Positions 9,254 to 18,814 of a DNA stretch of 64,000 bases are shown here, one piece after another. The notes beneath the pieces are model-generated. The model ran no database searches, was not told where the DNA came from, and saw only the letters and a list, made by a program, of their open reading frames with translations. This DNA comes from Rhodocyclaceae bacterium (GTDB taxonomy: Bacteria; Pseudomonadota; Gammaproteobacteria; Burkholderiales; Rhodocyclaceae), in NCBI GenBank assembly GCA_020445785.1, contig JAGRFZ010000059.1:1-64000 (forward strand). Direction: 5' to 3'. Positions within the stretch are counted from its first letter, which is position 1. Each line of letters opens with the position of its first letter. Made by a program: the position numbers and the translations under genes.

Positions 9254-9891
9254 GCGACGGCTCCGGCAAAAGCGTCCAGCACCGGCTGGATCGTTTCACG
9301 TTTCATCTTCATCGAGGCCTGATTGACGATCAGACGGGACGAAATCGGCAGGATCTCCTCGACCTCGACGAGCTTGTTGGCCCGCAACGTGCCGCCCGAG
9401 GACACCAGATCGACGATGGCGTCCGCCAGACCCACCAGCGGCGCCAACTCCATCGAACCATAAAGCTTGATCAGATCGAGGTGAACACCCTTGCCGGCGA
9501 AATGCTGGCGGGCGGTCCGGATGTACTTCGTCGCGACGCGGATGCGTCCGCCGGGGCGCACCGCCGACGCATAGTCGAAACCGGCCGGTGTGGCCACGCA
9601 CATCCGGCAGCGTGCGATGCGCAGGTCGAGCGGCTGGTACAGACCCGTACCGCCGTGTTCGAGCAGCACGTCGCGACCGGCGATACCGAGATCGGCCGCC
9701 CCATGTTGGACGTAGGTCGGCGTATCCGTGGCCCGCACGATCACCAGCCGGACATCGGGCCGGTTGGTGCCGATGATGAGCTTGCGTGAGCGCTCGGGAT
9801 TCTCGGCCGGTTCGATACCCGCAGCCGCGAGCAACGGCAGGGTTTCCTCGAAGATGCGTCCCTTCGACAGGGCGATGGTGATGCTGGACAC
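9250..9891 (-). CDS. hisG: ATP phosphoribosyltransferase, short form
   Basis: A protein of 213 residues from the GTG at 9891 ([20 protein letters not shown]). It catalyses the first step of histidine synthesis, condensing ATP and PRPP. The length and the missing C-terminal ACT-like domain show the short form, which in characterised organisms needs the regulatory partner HisZ; no hisZ is in the window. Conserved elements include [24 protein letters not shown]-like RVATKY, and the [16 protein letters not shown] phosphoribosyl-binding loop. The frame is open further upstream to 9930, but the extra residues do not resemble HisG. It overlaps hisD by 4 nt. Confidence 0.95.
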   Translation of the reverse strand: MSSITIALSKGRIFEETLPLLAAAGIEPAENPERSRKLIIGTNRPDVRLVIVRATDTPTYVQHGAADLGIAGRDVLLEHGGTGLYQPLDLRIARCRMCVATPAGFDYASAVRPGGRIRVATKYIRTARQHFAGKGVHLDLIKLYGSMELAPLVGLADAIVDLVSSGGTLRANKLVEVEEILPISSRLIVNQASMKMKRETIQPVLDAFAGAVA

Positions 9892-9981
9892 GGGCTGGCG
9901 CCTCGAAAATGGGGGGATTCTAGCCGGCAATCGGCGTGCTGTCGCGCCGCCCCGGCCCGCTGGCGGGCGGCGGCCGAGGCG

Positions 9982-11503
<1,522 letters not shown>

Positions 11504-11514
11504 CACGCAAATCC

Positions 11515-12270
11515 TCAGCCGCGCAGCTTGTAGCCGCGCGACAGCATGTTCAGGGTGAGACCGGCGACCAGCACCAGGCACACCACGACCACAGCGAGGC
11601 TCGCCCAAGGCGAAACGTCGGACTGGCCGAAGAAGCCGTAGCGGAAGCCGTCGATCATGTAGAAGAACGGGTTGAAATGGGAGATCGCCTGCCAGAAGTC
11701 CGGCAGCGAATGAATCGAATAGAACACCCCGGATAGCATCGTCAGGGGCATGATCAGAAAGTTCTGAAAACCCGCCAATTGGTCGAACTTCTCGGCCCAG
11801 ATCCCGGCAACGACGCCGAGCGAGCCCAGCATGGCGCCGCCGGCCAGCGCGAAGACGACGATCCACAGCGGCGCCCGCGGGGCAAGATCCGCAAACGGCA
11901 GCGCCGCGAGACCGACGCCGAGGCCGACGAAGGCGCCGCGCAGCACCGATGCCAGAACATAGGCGGCGTAGAACTCCCGATAGCTGATCGGCGGCAGCAG
12001 CACGAACACCAGGTTGCCGGTGATCTTGCTCTGGATCAGCGAAGACGAACTGTTGGCGAAGGCGTTCTGCAGCACCGACATCATGATCAGCCCCGGCACC
12101 AGAAAGCTGGTGTACGAGACGCCCTCGAACACCTCGACGTGCGCCTCCAGGACGTGGGAGAAGATCATCAGATAGAGCACCGAGGTCAGCACCGGCGCAC
12201 CGACAGTCTGGAAGCTGACCTTCCAGAAACGCAGGACTTCCTTGTAGAGCAGGGTCGAGAAGCCGGTCAT
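11515..12270 (-). CDS. ABC-2 type exporter permease (YadH-like)
   Basis: A protein of 251 residues with about six membrane helices and the ABC-2 family layout: an amphipathic N-terminus (LLYKEVLRFWKVSFQTVGAPV), and the conserved NSSSSLIQSKITGNLVFVLLPPISYREFYAAY loop (two pieces of the same stretch) typical of the YadH/NodJ group. With the ATPase encoded just upstream (4-nt gap) it should form a lipid, polysaccharide or drug exporter. The substrate cannot be told from sequence. Location inside an mla-ibaG-murA run hints at an envelope role. Start ATG 12270; a GTG lies one codon upstream. Confidence 0.9.
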   Translation of the reverse strand: MTGFSTLLYKEVLRFWKVSFQTVGAPVLTSVLYLMIFSHVLEAHVEVFEGVSYTSFLVPGLIMMSVLQNAFANSSSSLIQSKITGNLVFVLLPPISYREFYAAYVLASVLRGAFVGLGVGLAALPFADLAPRAPLWIVVFALAGGAMLGSLGVVAGIWAEKFDQLAGFQNFLIMPLTMLSGVFYSIHSLPDFWQAISHFNPFFYMIDGFRYGFFGQSDVSPWASLAVVVVCLVLVAGLTLNMLSRGYKLRG

Positions 12271-12274
12271 CACG

Positions 12275-13159
12275 TCAAGCCCGCATGACGCCGACGAAGA
12301 CCTTCTCGAGATCGGGTTCGCCCAATTGCATTTCGATGATCTCGCCACCGGCCTCGCGCAGCCGCCGCAACATCCCTTCCACCTCGTCGTAGCGCTCGAG
12401 CGCAAACTCGAGCCATCCGCGATCCTGCCGGACCCCGCCGAGCTCGGTGGCCAACGGGGCGGCGAGGCGCACCCGCAGGGTGTGGGTGGCGAAGCGCGCG
12501 AGCAGGTTTTCGGTGGTATCCAACGCCACCACGCGTCCGCTCTTGAGCATCGCGATGCGATTGCACAGGGTCTCGGCCTCTTCCAGGTAGTGGGTGGTGA
12601 GGACGATGGTGTGGCCGTCACGGTTCAGTTGGCGCACGAACTGCCAGAGCCCCTGGCGCAACTCGACGTCGACCCCGGCGGTGGGTTCGTCGAGGACGAT
12701 CACCGGCGGCCGGTGCACCAGCGCCTGGGCCACCAACACCCGCCGCTTCATGCCGCCCGAAAGCGACCGCATGTTGGCGTCCGCCTTGGCAGTGAGGTCG
12801 AGGTGGCCGAGGATCTCGTCGATCCAGTCGTCGTTGCGGCGGATGCCGAAATAGCCCGACTGGATTCTGAGGGCCTCGCGGACCGTGAAGAAGGGGTCGA
12901 ACACCAGTTCCTGGGGCACCACGCCGAGTTGGCGACGAGCGCTGCGGTAGTCGGTGACGACGTCGTGCCCCATCACTGCAAGGCTGCCCGCATCGACCCG
13001 GACGAGACCGGCCAGGGCCGAAATCAGCGTGGTCTTGCCGGCGCCATTGGGGCCGAGCAGGCCGAAGAACTCGCCTTCGCCCACTTCCAGATCGACGCCA
13101 TCGAGGGCGCGCAGGTCCCCGTAGCGCTTGCATGCGCCGCGGACCGCAATTGCCGGCAC
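12275..13159 (-). CDS. ABC-2 type exporter ATP-binding protein (YadG-like)
   Basis: A protein of 294 residues. Walker A is GPNGAGKTT, the signature is SLSGGMKRRV, Walker B is VIVLDEPTAGVD and the H-loop is TTHYLEEAE. A C-terminal ~70-residue extension (DTTENLLARFATHTLRVRL onward) is typical of the YadG/CcmA/NodI group. It energises the neighbouring permease. A GTG at 13159, 2 nt after the mlaB stop, is chosen because the sequence upstream of PAIAVRGACKRYG is not ABC-like. The Shine-Dalgarno is weak. Confidence 0.92.
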   Translation of the reverse strand: MPAIAVRGACKRYGDLRALDGVDLEVGEGEFFGLLGPNGAGKTTLISALAGLVRVDAGSLAVMGHDVVTDYRSARRQLGVVPQELVFDPFFTVREALRIQSGYFGIRRNDDWIDEILGHLDLTAKADANMRSLSGGMKRRVLVAQALVHRPPVIVLDEPTAGVDVELRQGLWQFVRQLNRDGHTIVLTTHYLEEAETLCNRIAMLKSGRVVALDTTENLLARFATHTLRVRLAAPLATELGGVRQDRGWLEFALERYDEVEGMLRRLREAGGEIIEMQLGEPDLEKVFVGVMRA

Positions 13160-13161
13160 GC

Positions 13162-13437
13162 TCAAGCCGCTTCGTCCAGCAAGCGCTCGAGCCCGTAGAG
13201 GGAAGCCAGGCTGCCGAGGGCGGCGGGAATCCCGACGAATGCGAGTGCGCGGCCGGCCTGGCGCCGCCACGCCAGCACGACCGCGATTGCGGCCGAATCC
13301 ACTTCGGTCACGGCCGAAAGATCGACCGTCGCCACATCCTTGCCCAGCAGCACGAGGCCGCGGTCGCGCACGGCCGGCGCACTGGTCATCGTGATCGGGC
13401 CACTCACCCGCAGGGTCTTGCCGTCACGCTCGATCAC
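13162..13437 (-). CDS. mlaB: MlaB, STAS-domain subunit of the Mla phospholipid transporter
   Basis: A protein of 91 residues forming a single STAS domain: ITMTSAPAVRDRG, then the strand-turn VDLSAVTEVDSAAIAVVLAW with the conserved Asp-Ser pair, and a C-terminal helix. In the E. coli MlaFEDB complex MlaB binds MlaF and is needed for ATPase assembly and activity. Its start overlaps the mlaC stop by 4 nt. It ends the mla cluster here; two ABC-2 genes follow. Confidence 0.93.
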   Translation of the reverse strand: MIERDGKTLRVSGPITMTSAPAVRDRGLVLLGKDVATVDLSAVTEVDSAAIAVVLAWRRQAGRALAFVGIPAALGSLASLYGLERLLDEAA

Positions 13438-14054
13438 GACTTCTCCGGCACCATCTCATCGTTCTTCGCCCGCAGCGATTCGATCAGCCCGTCGATGCCG
13501 CTCTGGCGGACCTGTTGCGAGAACGAAGCCCGGTAGTTCGTGACCAGACTCACACCGGCAACGACCACGTCGTAGACCTTCCAGTCTTCCCCCACCAGTT
13601 CCAGACTGAAGTCCATCTGGATCGCCTGGGCGCCCGGCTGACGGATCTCTGTACGGACCTGGGCATCACGGTCGCCCGGCCGTCCCCGAAACGGCTTGAA
13701 GGCGATGGTCTGGTTGTCGTACTGGGTGAGTGCATTCGAGTAGGTCCGCACCAGCAGCGTACGGAACTGCTCGGTCAAGGCATCGCGCTGCTCGGGGCTC
13801 GCGCCGCGCCAGTCGCGGCCCACCGCGAGCGCGGTCATGTGGCCGAAATTGAAATGAGGCAGCACCCGCTCCTCGACCAGCCGGATCGCCTTTTCGGTAT
13901 CGCCGGCACGGATTTCGGCATCGGCTTCGACCGCCGCGATCACTTCTTCGGTCAATTGCTTGGTTAACGCCTCCGGGCCAGGGCCCGCCAGCGCAAGGCT
14001 CGCAGCGAGGCTGAATGCCGTGGCCGCCAGCCATTGGACGATGGTCGTTTTCAT
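13434..14054 (-). CDS. mlaC: MlaC, periplasmic phospholipid carrier
   Basis: A protein of 206 residues with a signal peptide (MKTTIVQWLAATAFSLAAS, cleavage near ALAGP). It belongs to the Tgt2/MlaC family: RLVEERVLPHFNFGHMTALA, GRDWRGASPEQRDALTEQFR, LVRTYSNAL and the conserved VYDVVVAGVSLVTNYRASF. MlaC ferries glycerophospholipids between the outer-membrane MlaA complex and the inner-membrane MlaFEDB complex. Start ATG 14054 with GAGAG upstream. The frame is open further upstream but without signal-peptide character. 55 nt separate it from mlaA. Confidence 0.95.
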   Translation of the reverse strand: MKTTIVQWLAATAFSLAASLALAGPGPEALTKQLTEEVIAAVEADAEIRAGDTEKAIRLVEERVLPHFNFGHMTALAVGRDWRGASPEQRDALTEQFRTLLVRTYSNALTQYDNQTIAFKPFRGRPGDRDAQVRTEIRQPGAQAIQMDFSLELVGEDWKVYDVVVAGVSLVTNYRASFSQQVRQSGIDGLIESLRAKNDEMVPEKS

Positions 14055-14109
14055 GGTCGTTTCTCTCTCTTCCGCTCTCTGTTTTGGGTCGCTCTCGAAC
14101 TTCTCGGGC

Positions 14110-14943
14110 TCAGCGTCCGTTGGCGTCCGCGCGCACCAGCTTGCCGCCCTCGCCCGAACCGGTGGCGGGCATCGCGTCGCCGACCTCGCTCGGACCGGTC
14201 TCTCCGCTGTCGCTCGACCAGTAATCATCTTCCGGATCCCGCGGCGGCCGCCCGTCATGCACCTCGTAACGGCGCCGCTGGAGGTAGGCCTCGCGCACAT
14301 AGACATAGCGGTCGAGCGCCCCCTCGTCGAGCACCTTGTCGGCAGCCAGCAGATTGGCGCGGGTATTGACCAGCTTGAGGATCGTGGTGCCGGTTTCGGT
14401 CACCATTTGGCCGCCGTACCAGGCATTGTCGACCGTCATGTCCACCACCGTCGCCCCGGCGTCGCGTACGGTACGGGGGCCGAGCACCGGAAGCACGAAA
14501 TACGCCCCTTCACCGACGCCCCAGCTTCCGAGGGTCTGGCCGAAATCCTCGTCGTGCCGCTCGAATCCGAACTCGGTGGCGATATCGAAGATGCCTAGAA
14601 TGCCGACCGTGGAATTGATCAGCACCCGGGCCAGATCGGACATGCCGTCGGCGGCCTTGCCCTGCAGGATGTTATTGATGCCGATCCACACGTCCCCGAT
14701 GTTGCCGAAGAAGTTGCCGACCCCGGCCCGCACCGGCAGCGGCGTGAACTTGTCGTACACCTGGGCGGTCGGCTTGAGCACCGCCTTGTCGAGCCGGTCG
14801 TTGAAGTCGAACATCGCCCGGTTGTAGCCCTCGAGCGGATCGTCGGGGTTGTCCGGCGTGCTTGCACAGCCACCCACGGCGAGCGCCGCCACCAGAATCG
14901 GGGCCGCGAACCGGCCCATCAGCGTTCGAGCATGTCCCTTCAT
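14110..14943 (-). CDS. mlaA: MlaA (VacJ), outer-membrane lipoprotein of the Mla system
   Basis: A protein of 277 residues with a lipoprotein signal ending in the lipobox AVGGC. The body carries DPLEGYNRAMFDFNDRLDKA, PVRAGVGNFFGNIGDVWIGI and GSWGVGEGAYFVLPVLGP, all typical of MlaA/VacJ. The protein extracts mislocalised phospholipids from the outer leaflet with a porin and hands them to MlaC. A C-terminal acidic, low-complexity tail follows the core. Starts at ATG 14943 (shorter, more typical signal) and GTG 14967 (GGAG 8 nt upstream) are both possible. In E. coli mlaA is unlinked; here it lies between mlaD and mlaC. Confidence 0.95.
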   Translation of the reverse strand: MKGHARTLMGRFAAPILVAALAVGGCASTPDNPDDPLEGYNRAMFDFNDRLDKAVLKPTAQVYDKFTPLPVRAGVGNFFGNIGDVWIGINNILQGKAADGMSDLARVLINSTVGILGIFDIATEFGFERHDEDFGQTLGSWGVGEGAYFVLPVLGPRTVRDAGATVVDMTVDNAWYGGQMVTETGTTILKLVNTRANLLAADKVLDEGALDRYVYVREAYLQRRRYEVHDGRPPRDPEDDYWSSDSGETGPSEVGDAMPATGSGEGGKLVRADANGR

Positions 14944-14972
14944 GCCAGTACCGTCCGCTCCTGTCACCTCGG

Positions 14973-15428
14973 CTACTCCGAGGCCTTGTTGAACAGAAAC
15001 TGCCCGATCAGCTTTTCGAGCACCACCGCCGACTGGGTGATGCGAATGCGATCGCCGTCGGCCAGCATCGCGAGTTCTCCACCCGCTTCGAGCCCGACAT
15101 ATTGCTCGCCGAGCAGGCCCGAGGTCAGGATCGTCGCGATCGTGTCCTTCGGGAATTCAAACGCTTCGTTCATCGACAACACAACCACGGCGCGGTAGCT
15201 TTGTGTATCGAAATGAATGCCGGAAACGCGGCCGACGACGACGCCCGCACTCTTGACCGGGGCTCGCACCTTGAGTCCGCCGATGTTGTCGAATTCGGCC
15301 TCGACCGAATAGCTGGCCGCGAAGCTGCCGGCAGACAGATTCCCGACTTTGAGCGACAGGAACAGCAGCGCGGCAATGCCGATCGCGACGAAGATTCCGA
15401 CCCACAGGTCGAGGGTGGTGCGGCTCAT
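14973..15428 (-). CDS. mlaD: MlaD, MCE-domain periplasmic lipid-binding subunit
   Basis: A protein of 151 residues: a short cytoplasmic N-terminus, one membrane helix ([19 protein letters not shown]), and a single MCE domain ([42 protein letters not shown]). MlaD forms the hexameric ring of the inner-membrane MlaFEDB complex that passes lipids to or from MlaC. The start overlaps the mlaE stop by 4 nt (ATGA). Confidence 0.96.
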   Translation of the reverse strand: MSRTTLDLWVGIFVAIGIAALLFLSLKVGNLSAGSFAASYSVEAEFDNIGGLKVRAPVKSAGVVVGRVSGIHFDTQSYRAVVVLSMNEAFEFPKDTIATILTSGLLGEQYVGLEAGGELAMLADGDRIRITQSAVVLEKLIGQFLFNKASE

Positions 15429-16219
15429 GATTGCCCCCGGAACATGAATGAAGTGAGCACGAAGTCCAGTGCCAGGATGGCCAGTGCAGAACTGACCACG
15501 GTGCGCGTGATCGCACGAGAAACGCCTTCGGCGGTGGGCGTACAGTCGAAGCCCTCGAACACGGCGATCAACGACACGGCGATACCGAACACCACGCTCT
15601 TGATGACACCGTTCATGATGTCGAAGCGGAAATCCACCGCCGATTGCATCTGCGACCAGAAGGCGCCGTCATCGACGCCGATGAAGGCAACGCCGATCAG
15701 CCAGCCGCCGAATATGCCCATCGCCGAAAACAAGGCCGCCAGCAGCGGCATCGAGATCACGCCGCCCCAGAAGCGCGGTGCGACGACACGGGCGATCGGA
15801 TTGACCGCCATCATGTCCATCGCCTTCAACTGCTCGGTGGTCTTCATCAGTCCGATTTCGGCAGTCACCGCCGAGCCGGCCCGGCTGGCGAACAGCAAGG
15901 CCGCCACCACCGGGCCGAGTTCGCGGGTCAGCGACAATGCCACGAGCACGCCGAGCGCCTCACTGGAGCCGTAGCGCTGAAGCGTTTCGTAACCTTGCAG
16001 TCCCAGCACGAGGCCGACGAACAGCCCCGACACCAAGATGATCAGCAGCGACAGCACACCGCTGAAATAGATCTCACGAATGGTCAGATGGATGCGACGG
16101 AAGCTCTGGCCGGACAGGAGCAAGAGCAGTCCGAGGAAGCGGGCGACGAAGCCCAGGCGCCAGATGCCGTCGACGACGCCGCCGCCGATCCGACGCAGGA
16201 CCGAACTGATCGCGCTCAC
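15425..16219 (-). CDS. mlaE: MlaE, permease of the Mla phospholipid transporter
   Basis: A protein of 264 residues with an N-terminal amphipathic helix and about five membrane helices. The MlaE family core is present: [39 protein letters not shown] and [24 protein letters not shown] at 16219 preceded by AGGAGG at 8 nt is the best start; the frame continues upstream to 16267 without support. 148 nt separate it from mlaF, unusual for this operon, and that stretch contains a hairpin (16253-16276). Confidence 0.95.
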   Translation of the reverse strand: MSAISSVLRRIGGGVVDGIWRLGFVARFLGLLLLLSGQSFRRIHLTIREIYFSGVLSLLIILVSGLFVGLVLGLQGYETLQRYGSSEALGVLVALSLTRELGPVVAALLFASRAGSAVTAEIGLMKTTEQLKAMDMMAVNPIARVVAPRFWGGVISMPLLAALFSAMGIFGGWLIGVAFIGVDDGAFWSQMQSAVDFRFDIMNGVIKSVVFGIAVSLIAVFEGFDCTPTAEGVSRAITRTVVSSALAILALDFVLTSFMFRGQS

Positions 16220-16252
16220 TGGACTTTCCTCCTGTCGCGATGCGACATCGAA

Positions 16253-16276
16253 GGGCCGGCTTTGCATAACCGGCCC
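16253..16276. repeat. Intra-operon hairpin between mlaF and mlaE
   Basis: A perfect 7-bp GC stem: GGGCCGG at 16253-16259 with CCGGCCC at 16270-16276, loop of 10 nt. It lies in the 148-nt gap between the mlaF stop and the mlaE start. No U-run follows on the transcript strand, so it is not a canonical terminator. It could be an mRNA-stabilising or processing structure; function unknown. Confidence 0.6.
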
Positions 16277-16367
16277 ATTCGGCGGGCGCGAAGCCGCGCT
16301 TCACGAAACCCCCGCCTCACCCCCCGGGGAGCGGTCGCGCACACTTCGTTCGGCCGGACGCGCGTGC

Positions 16368-17183
16368 TCATGCGCCTTCTCCGAGCAAGGTCGGCATGAT
16401 CGGGGGCGCCGGGTAGTGGAACGGCACCGGACCGTCCGCCTCGGCATGCACGAACTGATGGACGAACGGATCGGTGGACGCCCGGATTTCATCCGGCGTA
16501 CCGCTCGCCACGATCCTGCCGTCGGAAACGAAGAAGACCAGGTCGACAATCTCCAGCGACTCCGTGACATCGTGGGTCACCATGATCGAACTGGCGCCGA
16601 GCGCGTCGTTCAGGCGACGGATCAACTGGCCGATGATGCCGAGGGATATCGGGTCGAGCCCGGCGAACGGCTCGTCGTACATCAGTAGCATCGGGTCGAG
16701 TGCCACCGAACGCGCCAGCGCGACCCGCCGGGCCATGCCGCCGGAGAGTTCAGACGGCATCAGGGCGTGGGCGCCGCGCAGACCCACCGCGTCCAGCTTC
16801 AGCAAAACCAGATCGCGGATCAGCGATTCATCCAGGCCGGTGTGCTCACGCATCGGAAAAGCGACATTGTCGAACACCGACATGTCGGTGAACAAGGCGC
16901 CGAACTGGAACAGCATGCCCATGCGGCGGCGCAGCGCATACAGCGGCTCGCGCCCCAGCGTCCCGAGTTCCTGACCATCGACCACGACACTGCCCTGCGC
17001 CGCCTTGATCTGGCCGCCGATCAGACGCAGCAAGGTCGTCTTGCCGGACCCCGACCCGCCCATGATTGCCACGACCTTGCCGCGGGGCACGTCGAGATCC
17101 ACTCCGCGCAGGATTTCGCGCTCGCCGTATGCAAAGCGTACGCCGCGCAAACTGACCAAGGCTGACTGTGTTGGGGAAGTCAC
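16368..17183 (-). CDS. mlaF: MlaF, ATPase of the Mla phospholipid transporter
   Basis: A protein of 271 residues from the GTG at 17183. Walker A is MGGSGSGKTT, the MlaF-type Q-loop region is GMLFQFGALFTDMSVFDNVAFP, the signature is ELSGGMARRVALARS, Walker B is LLMYDEPFAGLDP and the H-loop is MVTHD. It powers lipid transfer by MlaE/MlaD. First gene of the minus-strand run mlaF-E-D-A-C-B / ABC-2 / ibaG / murA / hisG / hisD. Residues before VTSPTQSALVSLRG are not ABC-like, so upstream ATG codons are rejected. Confidence 0.95.
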   Translation of the reverse strand: MTSPTQSALVSLRGVRFAYGEREILRGVDLDVPRGKVVAIMGGSGSGKTTLLRLIGGQIKAAQGSVVVDGQELGTLGREPLYALRRRMGMLFQFGALFTDMSVFDNVAFPMREHTGLDESLIRDLVLLKLDAVGLRGAHALMPSELSGGMARRVALARSVALDPMLLMYDEPFAGLDPISLGIIGQLIRRLNDALGASSIMVTHDVTESLEIVDLVFFVSDGRIVASGTPDEIRASTDPFVHQFVHAEADGPVPFHYPAPPIMPTLLGEGA

Positions 17184-17317
17184 TGTTTTTTCTCGGGCTT
17201 GCCGGTTATTCGATTGTATCAGAGCCGAGCGGACAGCATGTTGCAACGCAACCTCAGACCGCAGGATCGCCGCCCGGTTTCGCAGCAGGCAACGACGGGA
17301 TCAACTACACTCGTGCG
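17184..17317. promoter_or_regulatory. Divergent intergenic region, mlaF / sigma-54 activator
   Basis: 134 nt between the divergent mlaF and activator genes, which must hold promoters for both. Visible elements are a small dyad GTTGC-N3-GCAAC at 17240-17252 and a TACACT hexamer at 17306-17311, only 6 nt before the activator ATG. No convincing -35 or -24/-12 pair was recognised. Confidence 0.4.
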
Positions 17318-18811
17318 ATGCCCAGCAACGCTGCCATCGGCCGCAACATCGTTGCCGATCCGGCCGACGGTCGACCGCAACTGTTGATAGTAGACGATGA
17401 TCCGCTGATCACGGAGGCGTTCGGCTATGTCCTCGAGAAGGACTTTCGGGTCATCGTCACCGATACCCGCGCCGCCGCCATCCGCAGCATCCGCGCACTG
17501 GCCGAGCCGCCGCCGCTGGCCCTGGTGGACCTCGGCCTGCCGCCGACCCCCCATCGGCCCGACGAGGGCTTCGCGCTGATCTCCGAATTGCTGGCGCACG
17601 TACCGGACATGCGGATCATCGTACTGTCCGGCCAGAGCGAGCTCGCCCACGCGCGCCATGCCCGCACCCTCGGCGCCCTCGAGTATCTGGCCAAGCCGGT
17701 GGATCCGGAGCGCCTCGGCAAACTGCTCCAGTCGGCCCTGTCGATGGACCCGGCGGCGCCGTCCCGCCGCACCACCGGCGCCTCCGGCCTGTACGGCAGC
17801 AGCGAGGCGATCGAACAACTGCGCGCCCAGATCGCCCAACTTGCGGACGCCCCGTTTCCGGTGCTGGTCGACGGCGAATCGGGCACCGGCAAGGAGCTCG
17901 TGGCCCATGACCTGCATCGACAGAGCGCACGCCGCGATCAGCCCTACCTGACGCTCAACTGTGCGGCGATTGCGCCGGCACTGATCGAATCCCAATTGTT
18001 CGGCCACGCACGAGGCGCGTTCACCGGCGCCACCGAGAACCGCGCCGGCTATTTCGAGGAGGCCGAGGCGGGCACCCTGTTCCTGGACGAGATCGGCGAG
18101 CTGCCGTTCGAGCTGCAGCCCAAGCTGCTGCGCGTTCTCGAGAACGGCGAGTTCCACCGCGTCGGCGAGACCCGACCACGCTTCTGCCGCGCGCGCATCG
18201 TCGCCGCCACCAACCGGGATCTGCGCCGGGAGATCGCCAGTGGCCAGTTCCGGGCCGATCTCTACCATCGACTCAGCGTATTCACGGTTTCCATGCCGCC
18301 GCTCAGGGCGCTCGCCGAGGATCGCCTGGGGCTGATGACGCTGTTCCGCGACCGGGTCTCGGCCCAAGGCGGGGCAGCGCCCTTCGCATTGTCGCCCGCT
18401 GCCCGCGAGCGATGGCTGACCTACGCCTTTCCGGGCAACGTGCGCGAACTGCGCAACATCACGATCCGGCTGCAGACCAAGTACCCCGGCCGCCGAGTTT
18501 CGCCCGAGGAGCTCGAAGCCGAACTCGACCATTCGACGGCCCCGACCTCGCCGACCGCGGAACCGGCCCGACCAGCCGACGACGGAGATCCGGTACGCCA
18601 GGCGATGGAGGAACTGCGGAACAACGAAGGATTCGCGCTCGACACCACGCTTCGGCGCTGGGAGGTCAGCTACATCGAGGCTGCGCTGCGACTCGCCAAC
18701 GGCCGCATGAGCCAAGCCGCGAGGCTGCTCGGCCTGAATCGCAGCACCCTGTACAGCCGCATGGACGCCCTCGGAATGGATCGCCCCCAAGGCGGCAGCG
18801 ACGCCGGCTAG
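17318..18811 (+). CDS. Sigma-54-dependent response regulator (PilR/NtrC type)
   Basis: A protein of 497 residues. A receiver domain at ~20-135 has the acidic pocket DDD (26-28), probable phospho-acceptor Asp71 (LALVDLGLP) and the conserved Lys of LAKPVD. An AAA+ domain at ~160-390 has Walker A GESGTGKE, the sigma-54-contacting GAFTGA loop, Walker B GTLFLDEIGEL and the arginine-finger region ATNRDLR. A Fis-type helix-turn-helix lies at the C-terminus (SQAARLLGLNRSTLYSRM). It heads the MSHA-type pilus locus. The only -24/-12 promoter I recognised lies before the pilin gene at 33962, and the likely partner kinase is encoded at 31820-33649, so I infer it controls pilin expression. Start ATG 17318 lacks a clear Shine-Dalgarno. 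Confidence 0.92.
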   Translation: MPSNAAIGRNIVADPADGRPQLLIVDDDPLITEAFGYVLEKDFRVIVTDTRAAAIRSIRALAEPPPLALVDLGLPPTPHRPDEGFALISELLAHVPDMRIIVLSGQSELAHARHARTLGALEYLAKPVDPERLGKLLQSALSMDPAAPSRRTTGASGLYGSSEAIEQLRAQIAQLADAPFPVLVDGESGTGKELVAHDLHRQSARRDQPYLTLNCAAIAPALIESQLFGHARGAFTGATENRAGYFEEAEAGTLFLDEIGELPFELQPKLLRVLENGEFHRVGETRPRFCRARIVAATNRDLRREIASGQFRADLYHRLSVFTVSMPPLRALAEDRLGLMTLFRDRVSAQGGAAPFALSPAARERWLTYAFPGNVRELRNITIRLQTKYPGRRVSPEELEAELDHSTAPTSPTAEPARPADDGDPVRQAMEELRNNEGFALDTTLRRWEVSYIEAALRLANGRMSQAARLLGLNRSTLYSRMDALGMDRPQGGSDAG

Positions 18812-18814
18812 ACC

